A DNA stretch of 60,000 bases from Mesostigma viride. Taxonomy: Eukaryota > Streptophyta > Mesostigmatophyceae > Mesostigmatales > Mesostigmataceae. Within the stretch, counting starts at the first letter, position 1, and each line of letters begins with the position of its first letter. The position numbers and the translations under genes are program-made. Where the stretch lies: assembly GCA_009746045.1 (NCBI GenBank), contig RPFO01000130.1:645808-705807 (forward strand), written 5' to 3'. Of the stretch, positions 44,286 to 59,510 are shown piece by piece. The notes beneath the pieces are model-generated. The model was not told the DNA's origin and searched no databases. It worked only from the letters and a program-made list of their open reading frames with translations.

Positions 44286-47272
44286 AGACTCGTGCTGGTT
44301 TGAGACGGAAATTCCCTCAGCATGAAGACAACCTTCAATTGTTGCTTGCTCTCTTGCCCAGCAGATGTGGGTCAGTGAGACTCTACTACTGTCAGTATAA
44401 TCTTCTTATGATGAGGGCCATAAGAAGACATAGGACCACGAAAGCCGAGATGAGGACAATGAGCAAAGGGATTTCCTTTACTCTTCCATTTTGTATAGTT
44501 GGAAGCGACTGAGACACTGGTGCCGTTGCTGTCCTGCAGGTAAAATGCACCTTCCGGCGCAGGCTCGCAAGGTGCGTCCTTGCACACACGCAATCTGCTT
44601 GGCGCCGATCATGCAGAACTCATAACCACCAAAGGCTATAAAGATCAGTTAGGATAGACTTTTCACCAAACGCTTCTAAACAAACGTACGGTCAGGATCC
44701 GGCCAAGGACAATGCCGGATTCACTGAATCCAACTAATAATACTCTCTACTAGCACGGTGAAAAATGGGTTTTGGACTCAAAAACTCAGAAACTCGCGGA
44801 AAGGCCTGAGCCCGGGTTCGCGGAAACTGTGCGCGGGTTTGCGACGCGGCGCACAGGCTTTTAGCTTCAAGCTTCAAAACTTCGCGCAGGGGCGACTATA
44901 ATATGACGCCGCGTCGGTCGTGACGAACGTGTTTACTACCGTTGGATATGCATCTACGGCGTTCGTGGGTTGTTTCGTAACCCGGTCGATGAGATTTGAC
45001 GGAGAAGTCGGGTATATAATTGATCCTTTTTTGACAAAATCGTGAAAATGCAAAAGTCGAAATGAATTCAACGGCTTAACATGTTGTCGTCCTAACTAAA
45101 GTAAACTACAAGTTAACGCCAATCGAAACAAGCCTCCAAAAATATATCTTGATAGAGGCATGCCTCTTATTTAATTTCCACTTGGACTCGGAGGTGGAGG
45201 TTTGAGTTTGAGTTTGAGTTTGGACTCGAGCCAATACAGTAGAAATTAGTTCAGGCTGAACCGGAAGCAAACTCAACTCAACCAGGATGTAACAGCGCGT
45301 AAAATGTCACTTTTCACAGTTACACTGATGCACTGCTGGCTTGTGTGTGTGGTTGGGTCGTGCAGAGATCGTGCCAGTTGCTGTCCCTGAGAGGCAAAGT
45401 CAGGCATCCAGGCGGTCTCCCCGAAGAGCAAGCTTTGCTTGACACTGCAACAGATGGCAATGCCAGCTGATTGAGAAGAAATCTGATCGGTATTATCATA
45501 ATTGCTGCCAAGAATAATGAATAACATGTAGACAGTTAATTAATAACATGGACTGCGCCATGTGCATGACAGCTAGGCTGTGTACATGTCAAGTCGTCAA
45601 TCTGATGAAATCTGGTAACCGGTAGTAGCTTGTGAATGGTTGCCAGCTATTATAGCGTGGTGGCCGCTTGACGATGCTAGTACTGTTGTCGCGTTTGCGT
45701 GCCATTATACTAGATTGACTATCCCTTGGTGGAAGACATACCCACAGCAATAGAGCACTCATGTGTGTGATGACTGTGATCCACAATAAAAGGTGAAAAT
45801 GATAGGTGCGGTCCTTAATCACTGCACCGCCAACTTCATGACAGACAATCCCGCCAGCCTATTTCATATTGAGATATTGCTTTATCATCAAAGCAAGCAA
45901 AATTCTTTCCATTCGCAATCCATATCAACTGCGTGACTCCGCGCTCATGTCCCAATTACTGGCGCACTGGCCAACGACGAACCAGCCCTTTCCCGGGACT
46001 GTTCCCGGGTCAGCAGAACGTTTCTCGTCCACAATGCATTGCCAACAACATCCCAACCGGATCAAACCATTGTCAATCCTATCAACCAGCGTCATGGCAA
46101 TGACATGCAACCACTCACAGGGGCTGCCCCGGGCTGTTCGAGAAGTTTAACCCCATGAAGACAACAAACTGCATGGTTGTGAGGGAGAGAAACAAGCGAA
46201 CAACGACCACCGCCGTGGCCGCTGCCGCCCTGCTCCTAAATACTTCCAAAAATCCCGGCATCCATGCGCTGTCGCATTTGCCAGCAAGCCGCCTGACGTG
46301 CAGTTAGACTGCCAGCAAAATGCTGAGCAAGTATGTTAGACAGCCACGTGCGAGCCAGCACTGACACCGCACAGTACAATCTGCGTATCTAGCTTTGTCG
46401 GATGGACTGAACATGATTCATTCCGTCTGGACAATACAAAAGATTCGTAACTGCCAAATGTCACGCACCGGAATATTGCGCAAGCCACCAAGGCTTTGCG
46501 CCCCAAAGTCTTGCGCCTGAGCCTTAGCCAGGTCACCTAAGACTGTCTCTCAAGAAATTCAGGCCTTTCCGGCGCGGCGCTCCACACCGGCCCAAAGGAA
46601 CAAAGCCTGCGGCCTATATACTGAATCGGAACCAATCAAACGTCGGTAACGATTCCGATCACGGCAACCCGGCATAACTTCTTGAGTGCATGGACGTAAA
46701 TGATGTCAGATGGACGTGACATAGTTGTGAGGGAGAGAAACGAGCTAACCACGAGCTAAACACGAGGTCCCTCCACGGCCGAGGCTCGTTCCCTGTAGCC
46801 ATTTCCAAAAGTGAGTGCTGACGCAAGCAAATCCCGCGCCATAGCAAGTAACTGTCAAACCTGGCTACGTGCATGCGCGCCAAACTATGTGCGCATTTCC
46901 TAGCAATACAGCAAATCGTATGTGCTGCCAATCCTGCCTGCTTGTCACAACACATTTGGCGTGCTAAGGCTATGAGCGACGCGTGTGCGCATCAATCAAA
47001 TCAGTCTGCGCAGCAGCAATACAATTATAATTACGTGCATACAACCTATAATGACTGTGCCGTCCGCGATCTCTGCCCATAATCATTGTAGACTGAACAG
47101 ACTACAAATTAAAGTAAATATTCAGCCTCGTGGTTCATAGGGTTGGGTACTACTAGTAGCACATCCGGCGCGACGCTTCACACCGGCCGGTACCCAGACT
47201 TGAACAAATCAAAGCCAAACGGCTACCGCGGAATCAAACCAATGGAAGTGAACTGGACGTAAATGATTCGGT
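44286..47272. repeat. Intergenic with degenerate direct repeats
   Basis: No gene recognised. GTGAGGGAGAGAAAC recurs at about 46177 and 46727, and GGCGCG(G/A)CGCT(C/T)CACACCGGCC at about 46571 and 47169, suggesting an old duplication of about 550-600 bp. Confidence 0.4.
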
Positions 47273-49067
47273 GAATCGGTGTTCTCTGAACGTAGTTTCT
47301 TTATAACAGATGAGAATGAACGCCGCTATGTGAGTGGTACTACGGGACGGTGGGCCTTGGGCTGGACCGGTTCCATGAGTTAGAATTAGTTGGCCAGTTT
47401 TGTATGGCCATTTCTAGTTCGTTAAGTTAAGTAGCAATTAAGTTACTGTTGCTGACGGCTCATGAGGCGAGCCTGGGCTACGCCGCCCTAAAGTGCCATT
47501 TGCACGATGTTCTAGGTCTCTTTTTCTTGTAATCGGATGTATGGGGTATGGGTATGGCGGATTACAAGAAATTTAATGCTGCCCTAATCGCGTCAGTCTT
47601 TTGGCTGGCGGTGGCCGATTAGAGATGGCGCGTGACTGACATAGCTTGAACAGTCACGTGACTGTGAAAAAGAAATTGAAATTACCCTCGTCGGTTTTCT
47701 CCCCGCAGCTGGGTTCTTGGCCGACGAGAGACTATAAAATACTTCGCGTTTGCCTGCGCGTGGCACCTGTACGGAACTCTGAAGCCATGAGTAAGATTTC
47801 CGTGCCACGCTGCAGTGCCTACCGCTTTGCTGCGGAATGTCGCAGCAGGGTTGCAGTTCCTGACTGCTGACTGCCGAAGGAAGGGTGGTCGGGTTACTTT
47901 TAGTGGGCATTGTGATGGACGACAAGTCTGTCGGCCCTCGCGTAAGTAGAAAAATATTTACCAGCATCCGCTCTTATGGGTGCGTGAGGTCTCGGGAATG
48001 TGGTGGGGACGAATTCCGGAATTATGCAATATTTCGATTCAGACCGAGACTTAAGGGGCCAGTTTAACAGACGGACCTGGGCCGGGCAGGACCAAATATT
48101 TTGGCCGGCCCAGTTGCGCTTGCGCTTTATCGGCCGCTGGGGTGTGTGATGAGAGCCTGCTCATCAACTAAAACCTGAAATATGGAAAGTTACTCCCCCA
48201 GGTGACAACGTTGACAGTAATCGAGATATGGTGGCATCGGGTGACGTCCTACAAGTTGTCGTCACGTTAGGGCGGCACTGGCCTTTGAGGGAGGTCCGTG
48301 ATCGTTAAACGAGGCGTCTTCTTCCTTGTCTTTGCGTGCACATTCAACACCCTCTTTTACTGGCCGAGGGTGGAAGGCTGGGGGGGGCCCTGCAAAGGGT
48401 TATCGTGCATGAGGCTCGCTACAGCCGCCGGCGATTGTAATGGTCGTGACCGTTGCGGCAGGGCAGCCTCGGGAGCCACTGAGCGAAAGTGGTTGGCGGA
48501 GCTTTGGAGATAAAGCACCAGGAAAGGGGGGTTGGGTAACGAGAACTACAATCAATCATGAAATGGGTGCAGCGTGGCAGGCTCACTCATGGGTTCTGTA
48601 ATTGCCCACTTATTGTTTTAATCAAATGTTGGTGGATTGGTAATAGTGGGAATAGAATCGGTGTTCTCTGAACGTAGTTTCTTTATAACAGATGAGAATG
48701 AACGCCGCTATGTGAGTGGTACTACGGGACGGCCGGTGGGCCTTGGGCTGGACCGGTTCCATGAGTTAGAATTAGTTGGCCAGTTTTGTATGGCCATTTC
48801 TAGTTCGTTAAGTTAAGTAGCAACTGTTGCTGACGGCTCATGAGGCGAGCCTGGGCTACGCCGCCCTAAAGTGCCATTTGCACGATGTTCTAGGTCTCTT
48901 TTTCTTGTCCCGCCCTCCCTCCCTCTTTTTGTGTTTGTTTCTAGGGTAACGAGAACTACAATCAATCATGAAATGGGTGCAGCGTGGCAGGCTCACTCAT
49001 GGGTTCTGTAATTGCCCACTTATTGTTTTAATCAAATGTTGGTGGATTGGTAATAGTGGGAATAGAA
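47273..49067 (+). repeat. Duplicated segments B-A-B-A
   Basis: Segment B (about 255 bp) occurs at 47273-47530 and 48655-48908, and segment A (about 123 bp) at 48534-48656 and 48944-49067; copies are nearly identical. A second A-B unit therefore follows in tandem with a period of 410 bp. B1 differs from B2 by small indels (for example CCGG and AATTAAGTT). No open frame spans them; a retroelement origin is possible. Confidence 0.85.
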
Positions 49068-49155
49068 CAGCCATTTCTCAAGTGCACGGTTGTAAATTAT
49101 TGCACGGACGTGACAGCGTGCGTAGGTTGCCGGCTCCCCAATAAATGAATCAATT

Positions 49156-52050
<2,895 letters not shown>

Positions 52051-55000
52051 TCAGATCAGGTCCAGCTTGTCCCCCATGCGGGGCGGGGACGGCGCATCAT
52101 CCTCGATCGCCTCCCCCCCAAACATGAGCGCCGACTCCTGAACCTGCGTCTCCTCCGCGCGCTTGCTCAGCCGGCCGTCCGCAAACAGGCCTGCCAGCGC
52201 CTGTGGAAGAGGACAGCAAGGGGCAAGCAGTGCAAGGAAGGAGACGCGCGAAGCAAAAGGCAGGCAGGATATACCGTTTACAGGTGTCGCACAGTACAGC
52301 GTCCAAGTGACACATCAGACGAACAGCTCATACCCCCGTCATAGCATGCAGGCTGTGAGGCATAATGCAAGCGGCCATCGTGACTCATTTCCGATGATTG
52401 ATTTCTAGTGGTGCTCATTTCTAGTGGTAGGCAGTCACGCCTTGGTGACTCAAAGTGGGCAGGTTTACTTGGTGAGATTGTAGTGAGGCTTCAAAAAGTG
52501 CGGCTTTACCTTGGTGAGGAGAGGCAGACCAGGCCAATGTAAAAAAACATCATGCACAGCACGAGCGAGTGGCTTTACCTTGGTGAGGAAGAGGCAGACC
52601 AGGCCAACATAATAAAAAATCATGCACAGCAAGAGCGAGTGGCTTTACCTTGGTGAGGAAGAGGCAGACCAGGCCAATATAATAAAAAATCATGCACAGC
52701 AGGAGCGAGTGGCTTTACCTTGGTGAGGAAGAGGCAGACCAGGCCAATATAATAAAAAATCATGCACAGCACGAGCGAGTGGCTGTACCTTGGTGAAGTA
52801 GTGGCAGACCAGGCCCGTCGGACCAAACATCATGCACAGCACGAGCGAGTGGCGCGTCTCCACGTTCTGCTGCAAGCCGTCCAGGAACACGTGCCTGCGA
52901 GGCGCAGCGAGCGAAAAGGTAGAATAGCCAAACATAGACATGAGAACAAGCCACCCATTTGTGCGGTCAAGGCCAGGAACACATGGCTGGGAGATCGAGA
53001 AGTAGCATAGTAGTGCATATTTGTGAAGTATATCGTCGCATGGTAGCAGCATGATGCTGGTGAAATCCGTGGGAAGCCAGAACGAGCCACATTGAGGGAG
53101 TGTAAGGCCAGGAATGCGTGGCTGTCAGGGGCAGGAAAAGCACGCGACCATGGCAGCAAAGACGAGCCAGTAGCGCAAGGTGAAAGACTTCATTCAAGCT
53201 CGCGATAATGGCAGCACAGACGAGCCAGTAGAGCAAGGTGAAAGAGTAGTGCAGCCCGCGTCCGGCCGTCAAAATTGTTGACAGCCAGCTCTAAACTAAA
53301 TGCATATTAGATGCTTCTATAGCAACAACAATTATAGTATTACTTCTATACTACTATAGAGGAAATAGTAATTTATGTGATTATGTTAACAATCACGCGG
53401 CGGAGAAGAGGTCCATGGCCAGCAGGTGCACCCACGCCCGCCCATCCTATCTAACAGTATTATCCATATTATTGTGATAATAATCATTACTGGTATCATG
53501 CAAGACTCACGCGGCGGAGAAGAGGTCCATGGCCAGCAGGTGCACCCAGGCGGACGCGACGGTGAGGGGCCGCGAGAACATCACACAGATGCTCGCCATC
53601 TGGTGCGCACACATTGATTGATAGTCGGTTGACGATCGGTTGACGATTGCAGCGCATCCACAACGCACGGTCGCCGCACATCGCGTCACATGGTTGCAGC
53701 GCATCCATAAGACATGGTTGTTAAACAATCAGACGTTAGAACGCACACCATGGGAACATCACAACACTCACAAATACTAGCCAGCTGGCGTTGGTTGACA
53801 ATCACTAACAAACATTTGGCGGCAGCCACGTGCAGTCGGTCTACAATGGGTTGACATCCACGCGCCATGACATTTGTTGAAAATTGCGGTGCAGCCACGA
53901 TGTTTGAGCGAGCGATCATGGGGGTGTTGCGTCGCTCAAGCATCAGCATGCACATCACATACGCGAACGTTTTTACGACGCGACATCGCAGGACACAACC
54001 CGATTGTTAGCAGGCCATATCGCTTAGCGCCAGCATGAAGGGTGCTATCACTACCAACGTCACGGAACTTACTCTTAGTAGTATAATGATATGATTGCTC
54101 TGATGGTTACTGGACATGTCCATGACATCCCGAGTCATGGCTTTCCCCTTGCCGTTGGGCAGCGTGCAAGCAAAAAAACAAAACGCCTGGTGCCCTGCGC
54201 CCTACGTCGCCCATACAAGGACCGGCTCGGGTTTGTTCAGCTGACGGGGCTGGGTTACAGTAACCCCTTGCGTGTGCCACAGTGACCCACCGTGGGCATG
54301 TAGTTGCTCGTGTTGAAGATGAGATCTGCCGTGTCGGGCTGCCACGAGATCACAAGCAGGTAGGTGTACATGAAGCCCATGACGATGTACGGAAGGCCAG
54401 ACTTGATGATGCGCTTGGTCTGGTGGTGGCGGTGGTGGTGGGTAGGTGTTCCCAAGAGGGAGAGAGGCGGAGAGAAAAGGTGAGTACAAGTCAAGAATAC
54501 AGGTAGGAAAACCTGGGTTGCTTGTTGGTTTGGTTGGGGCCCTGGGGTTGGGGTTGCCTAAGTGGGCGGATACTGGGCGTGAGAGAGAGGGAGCGGGTCG
54601 GGGAATACTTACCCAAGGGGGCAGACACTCGGGGTGAGTTTGGGGGGGGGGGGATTGGGGGGGGATACTAGGCCAGGGGGGCAGATACTGGGGGGGGGAA
54701 GATCGGAGGAGGGTGGGACGAGGTGGGGCAGGGGGGTGGGGCAGGGAGGGACACCGTGTCCGACAACTGTGGCATGTGCCGGTCCAATGGCTGGGGTGTG
54801 TGGGTGTTCACAGCCGGGGGAAATGAATAATATTCGATCAAGTAAGGCAGGAAAAAGGAATCTTTGATCAGTACGGCGGTTCAGTGCTCACTCTTGTAGC
54901 CATGCGACGGGTGTGTGGTGACCCAACGTGCGCTTTGATGCCCAGCACACACAGCCAGCCATGTGTGTTAATGCCCAACCAAGGTGTGTTAATGCCCAAC

Positions 55001-56307
55001 GCGCACAGCCACGTGTGTTAATGCCCAGCCAAACAGCCTTAATGCCCCGCACGCACAACCACGTGTGTTCATGCCCGACCAACGTGTGTTACTGCCCAGC
55101 ACGCACAGCCATATGTGGGTCGTCCACGTGGACCAGGCGTGGCAGGAAGAGAGGAGACCGCTTGTCCATGCAAGCAAGCAGGTGGCCCTGGGCCCTGGGC
55201 GTGGCCAATGTGACCCCTCATGCAGTTTCCCACTTTTCCGGCTTGTTAAACCCTTTTTCTTTATTCTGCTTCGACAAGGGCGCCAGTAAAGGCGGAGGAG
55301 CATGGATATCGTACTCATACGCAGGGCGGTGAAAAACAAAAAGGGAGAGGATAGCTACCGTGAGGATAGCTACTTGTGGCGCCCCCCCCCCCCCCTCCCT
55401 GGCCTCCCCACGTATCCAGTGCCACTTGGCGCGGCCATCATGAGCCCGTAGAAGGGGAGAAGATAGAAGATAGCTACTGTGCACGTGTTCCCCCCTCCCC
55501 CCACTCCCTGACCTCACCACGTACCCAGTGCCACTTGGGCGCGGCGATCATGAGCCCATAGAAGGGCAGCACCATCAGCTGGGCGGCCTGGAAGAACTGG
55601 TCTGCTAGCAGCAAGCTCGCCGCCGGGTTCATGCTGGTGAGAGCCGTCAGGGAGCATCGAGTTACCGTTCCTGGAGCAGAGTTTAAAAAATTGGGGAGTC
55701 AAGGATTGCGGCCCGACAGGAAACGGGTACATCTGCAAGGTATTTTCTAGTGCTACGAGAGATAAGTTTGTTCGACAACCACTGCAGACATTCATCGCTG
55801 TTACAGCGGGGATGCTATATAGCCGCATGATTCAGGCTGACCAGTTCGACGTTTCCGGCTGACTAAAAGACCCGCTCCAGTTCCACAGGAGACGCAGAAG
55901 AAGTCACCTCTCATTAAATAGTTCCTGCAGCACGTACGCACTAGAGACAAGTAACACATGCCACCAAGGATTTTTGTCGATTCGTACTTGCACAAGTTTT
56001 TTAATAGGGGCGGCGAAAGCTTCTATCTCCCAAACAGGTTATTACCCCCCTGCAATTCAGCTTGGACAAAAAGGATACGAGACGATGAAACCCGGCTTTT
56101 GCTATTTTCAGAAGCGGGGATGAAGCGCAACGGTTGGGCCGTCCGGCGCGGGAGCCATGGAAGGGGAACTGCCCGGTTGGCCTTCAAGTTCGAGGCCGCG
56201 GGGACAGGCATTGCTCGGAGTGCATGCAAGTGGCCCCTGCCTTTCAACCGGTTGGACAGAAAGGAGGGTGTCCGTGAGGAGGCAGTGCTTGCCATGGCGG
56301 TCGCCAT
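52051..56307 (-). CDS. ABA4: ABA4-like DUF4281 membrane protein (neoxanthin-synthesis related)
   Basis: Homologue of plant ABA4, which is required for neoxanthin formation in plastids; the role here is inferred from the family. Exons: 56307-56046, 55670-55525, 54419-54291, 53599-53511, 52894-52789, 52200-52051, all GT-AG and phase-consistent, 293 codons. Exon 1 encodes a Ser/Ala/Arg-rich leader starting MATAMASTASSRTPSFLSNR, consistent with a chloroplast transit peptide. The four membrane segments typical of DUF4281 follow: QAAQLMVLPFYGLMIAAP, YIVMGFMYTYLLVIS, ASAWVHLLAMDLFSAA and SLVLCMMFGPTGLVC. Hallmarks WVHLLAMDLF and HVFLDGL...TRHSL are present. The acidic last exon ends GDKLDLI. The join of exon 1 to exon 2 rests on phase and good splice sites rather than homology, so the leader is less certain than exons 2-6. 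Partial copies of exons 2, 4 and 5 lie in the flanking introns. Confidence 0.88.
52441..52788 (-). repeat. 70-bp ladder of ABA4 exon 5 donor-end copies
   Basis: Downstream of the true exon 5 end (52789) the last ~65 coding bases plus donor recur four times in tandem with a 69-70 bp period (ends near 52720, 52650, 52580 and 52511), plus a decayed fifth. Each keeps GCCTGGTCTGCC...CTCACCAAG|GTAAAG, so each retains a donor. The middle diverged from ATGTTTGGTCCGACG to ATTTTTTATTATATTG. Copies lack their own acceptor. Confidence 0.9.
53396..53442 (-). repeat. Copy of ABA4 exon 4 donor edge
   Basis: GCGGCGGAGAAGAGGTCCAT, continuing with GGCCAGCAGGTGCACCCA, repeats the exon 4 end at 53511-53550, about 115 bases downstream in the gene. 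The donor is changed from GTGAGT to GTGATT. Confidence 0.85.
54420..54450 (-). repeat. CCACC-rich tract forming ABA4 exon 3 acceptor
   Basis: On the sense strand the intron ends CCACCACCACCGCCACCACC plus AG directly before exon 3 at 54419. Confidence 0.7.
54910..55115. repeat. Degenerate ~30-bp repeats in ABA4 intron 2
   Basis: Several copies of GTGTGTTAATGCCCAACCAA / CACGCACAACCACGTGTGTT type with variable spacing. Confidence 0.65.
55405..55460 (-). repeat. Copy of ABA4 exon 2 donor edge with dead donor
   Basis: CCAGTGCCACTTGGCGCGGC followed by CATCATGAGCCCGTAGAAGGG repeats the exon 2 end (55525-55567). The donor TGG|GTACGTGG has become TGG|ATACGTGG, and one C is lost. Confidence 0.85.
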
Positions 56308-57881
56308 TTGCCGTGTTTCAAAAGGCAGACCTGAAATTCCGTGAGTTGATGTTGTGCATAGATTGCACAGGTAGCAGCTGCTCCGAAAACTACGCCCCTG
56401 CTCGTCGCAAAGCCGACGATGCGAGTTGAACAAAACGTGACGTGCACACTGGCCGTAATCCTCGTTTTTATTACGCACCAGGGCTGCACCGAGCGGAGGT
56501 TTCCCCGCGAGCCGCCACGTCAGCTCCTGTGCACACTGCACGTCTCTGCACGTTGCGGCGGCAAGATACCGATGATCTAGCACGCAGCCACGCACAGTCA
56601 GCCAGTTCAGCTCGGGCGTTCCCGCCAGATCGCCACCAACTAGTAATCAATATCCGACCACGGTTGGTGACTACGTGGCATGGGCAATCCAATTGGCGCG
56701 GGAAGGATGCCACCCGCCACCATAGCACTGTGCTACGTCCTTCATGGCTGCATTTAGCTGAGGATACGTTGGTGCATCGCCTCGGGGCACGTAAGCACTT
56801 GCCGCCTGGTTTCCCGTGGTGGGTGACCCCCGCTGCTGAATCGCAGGTCGTCGGTGGCATGCATCCGGACGACACGGTCACGTCCCATTTACTTGTCAAG
56901 GTTGTCGTTACGGCGCCGGCTCAGCCAAGATTATTATCTGCGTGCTAGGTTGAACCTACGATTTACTTTGCCGTTTCATGATCAACACCGACGCATATCT
57001 GCTTATACATATACCATCGATATGCCCACGCACAGCATGCGTCCGTGTCGTAGCTGGCCATTCGGCCTGTGACAGTTCGCCATTCAGCCCGAGGCCATTC
57101 TAGCTCCGGGTTGGAGATAGCAAGCGAAATGGAATGGATCTGCTCGTTTATCCCCAGCGCCGTGTGGCCAAGGATTGTGATCGAAGATAAAGACTGGTAC
57201 ATCGAGCAACAACAATGGGACAAGTTCTTGCTCATTATGGATTCAAGACCACAAGCAAGCCGCGTCTTGCAAGCGCAAGACGTCCACAAGCTTGAGGTCG
57301 ATGCTGTTTGCATTCACAACGAGAAGGAATATTTGTTTTTCTAGCAGCACGCGTTGAGAATTAGAGGGCACCGATTATGTGGGTATGTAGGAGATTGTTC
57401 GAGCAGGAATAGCTGAGGTTGATCCCAGATGACTTGCAGGAAAATGCCTTCTGCTGCTGTCGTGCCGTCACCAAACTGAGATGGGATTAATTGCTTGCTG
57501 GTTGTATGGAGCCCGCACGCCGCGTTATTTACTCTAATTGTACTATGTCGCATGACATTGTGACTTATCATTCTCAAGGGACAGCAAACGATGCTAGTGG
57601 TGATGGTGAAGCACAATGAATCAAACCACTTTGGTCGAATCGTATATGCCAACTTCATGGTCATGTCAAACTACAGCTTCAGCTTGTAAGCCTAGCCGGG
57701 CCCAAATTTCGCTTGACAAGAATGAGCCCCTGGCATGAGTGGGCCGGGGGAGCCATGCACCGTTCCACAGGCCGACGGGGTGTACAGCCAAGGGGTCCAG
57801 TGGCGGAAAAGCATGTGACTGCGTCTGTGGCGGCTACCCGCTGAGCTTGGCACGTGTGCACCACTGAGCAATTGCCTGTAC
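56308..57881. other. Upstream flank of ABA4, no recognised gene
   Basis: Contains the probable ABA4 promoter. A plus-strand frame at 57069-57344 (contains WPRIVIEDKDWYIEQQQWDK) is protein-like but unassigned. Confidence 0.35.
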
Positions 57882-58415
57882 TGAGCCTGCCCATGTGCAC
57901 CAATCCCGTGGACGTAGTTGACCCCATTCATGGGGCCGGGTCACGTGTCTATTAATTAATTAATTAATGGGGCCGGGCGCCAAGGGTGAATATTAGTAAA
58001 TGTAGTCAGTACACTAAGCGCTGATACTCATCATTCCCACTGATCTCTTGGAAGTCGTGGTTTGGCTGCATAAGTTCCCCAATGGAAGCAAGTCTTGCTT
58101 CCGCGCAACTTTGGGTTCACGATTTGAAATGTTGTCTTCTGCAATATGTGAGCTTGCCCATGTGCACCAATCCTGTGGACGTAGTTGACCCCATTCATGG
58201 GGCCGGGTCACGTGTCTATTAATTAATTAATTAATGGGGCCGGGCGCCAAGGGTGAATATTAGTAAATGTAGTCAGTACACTAAGCGCTTATACTCATCA
58301 TTCCCACTGATCTCTTGGAAGTCGTGGTTTGGCTGCATAAGTTCCCCAATGGAAGCAAGTCTTGCTTCCGCGCAACTTTGGGTTCACGATTTGAAATGTT
58401 GTCTTCTGCAATATG
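57882..58415 (+). repeat. 267-bp tandem duplication
   Basis: Units 57882-58148 and 58149-58415 are nearly identical and include TATTAATTAATTAATTAATG between two ATGGGGCCGGG copies. A decayed partial relative of the unit start precedes them near 57842. Confidence 0.9.
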
Positions 58416-58984
58416 CAATGCAGATGCCATGATGGGCTTTGCATGACTTCAAATTCTCCTTGCCTCACTTTTCATGCATTACCACGTGACATCAAGTTTA
58501 TGGGGTGCTTCGTGACTCCCAAACGGGAGCACATTAATTAATTATGGGGACGCCAGGCCTCACTAGGGAACAGCACTGTGCCACTGCATGCCTGCATACT
58601 CTACATTTATATATTTCACTCATGCAGTATTCGGCGACGCATTTCCCAGCTCATTAGCTCAGATTCCACAGTTAAGTTGACCAACAGCTCATCATGATTT
58701 TGTTGAGCATACAATAAGCTGATGGCACCTGCGTACATGGTACTATACTGCGACTTCTATGGGGTCTGGTCAATGTGGCAATGGAGTGACATGATACTGC
58801 GACGATTAATTAGTTTGCGTTCGTCGACTGCGTCACGTGCTCAGTGGGCCGGATGGAGGACACAGGATGGGGTGGATGGATCTAGCTATCTACTTTTGTT
58901 GGCGACGCTGACATGCAGAGCGCAAAGACGCTGTACGTTGGCGTCAATAGCTCAACCGCCCCCTCTTACTCATATATATGGTCG

Positions 58985-59510
58985 GATATGCAGGATAACA
59001 GTAAACTTCCCTGATTCAGGCCGCTTCAAGCCGGCAGTTGGCTTCCCGACTGCGAGGACGACTCGGATTGGCATGGCTGGGGGCCGGGCAACTCCACGAG
59101 CACCGTCGCTGGTGGCCAAAGCAACCCCGCCCTGCCCCGGCTTGTCAAGCGCAACTTGTTCATCTATACTGACCTACCGGCGCCGAGACGTGGATGCTGA
59201 CGCAGGAGCTGGAGAAACGACTCGACGGGACCATCACCAAGATGCTGCCCACGGGATCCCAATTACTAATGTGCAAACGAAAGGGAACCGCACATTAGCA
59301 ATGGGGATCTGTATGTTGCATGATTTACCATATGCTTCCCATACTATTAGGCACAGGCGCCTGGGCCTAGCGGCGGGCACCTCGCACGCCGCACATGCAG
59401 ATCAGGTAGTAGACACTATGGATAGCTCAGCAGGCACCAAGCCCGCCCAACCTGGGCGTTTTGTTCTCACATGGCGCGTGCCCCGGGCCGAGCGCGCCGC
59501 GCCGGGGCGC
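58985..59510 (+). mobile_element. LINE remnant (post-RT region)
   Basis: Frames encode ETWMLTQELEKRLDGTITKML near 59190 and SHTIRHRRLGLAAG near 59340, typical of the segment after reverse transcriptase in non-LTR elements. A different family from copies A-C. Frames are broken and neither end is defined. Confidence 0.55.

Noticed and set aside
47273-48908. LTR retrotransposon with B segments as LTRs
   Set aside because: No TG...CA ends, primer-binding site, polypurine tract or gag/pol coding between the copies, and segment A is also duplicated.
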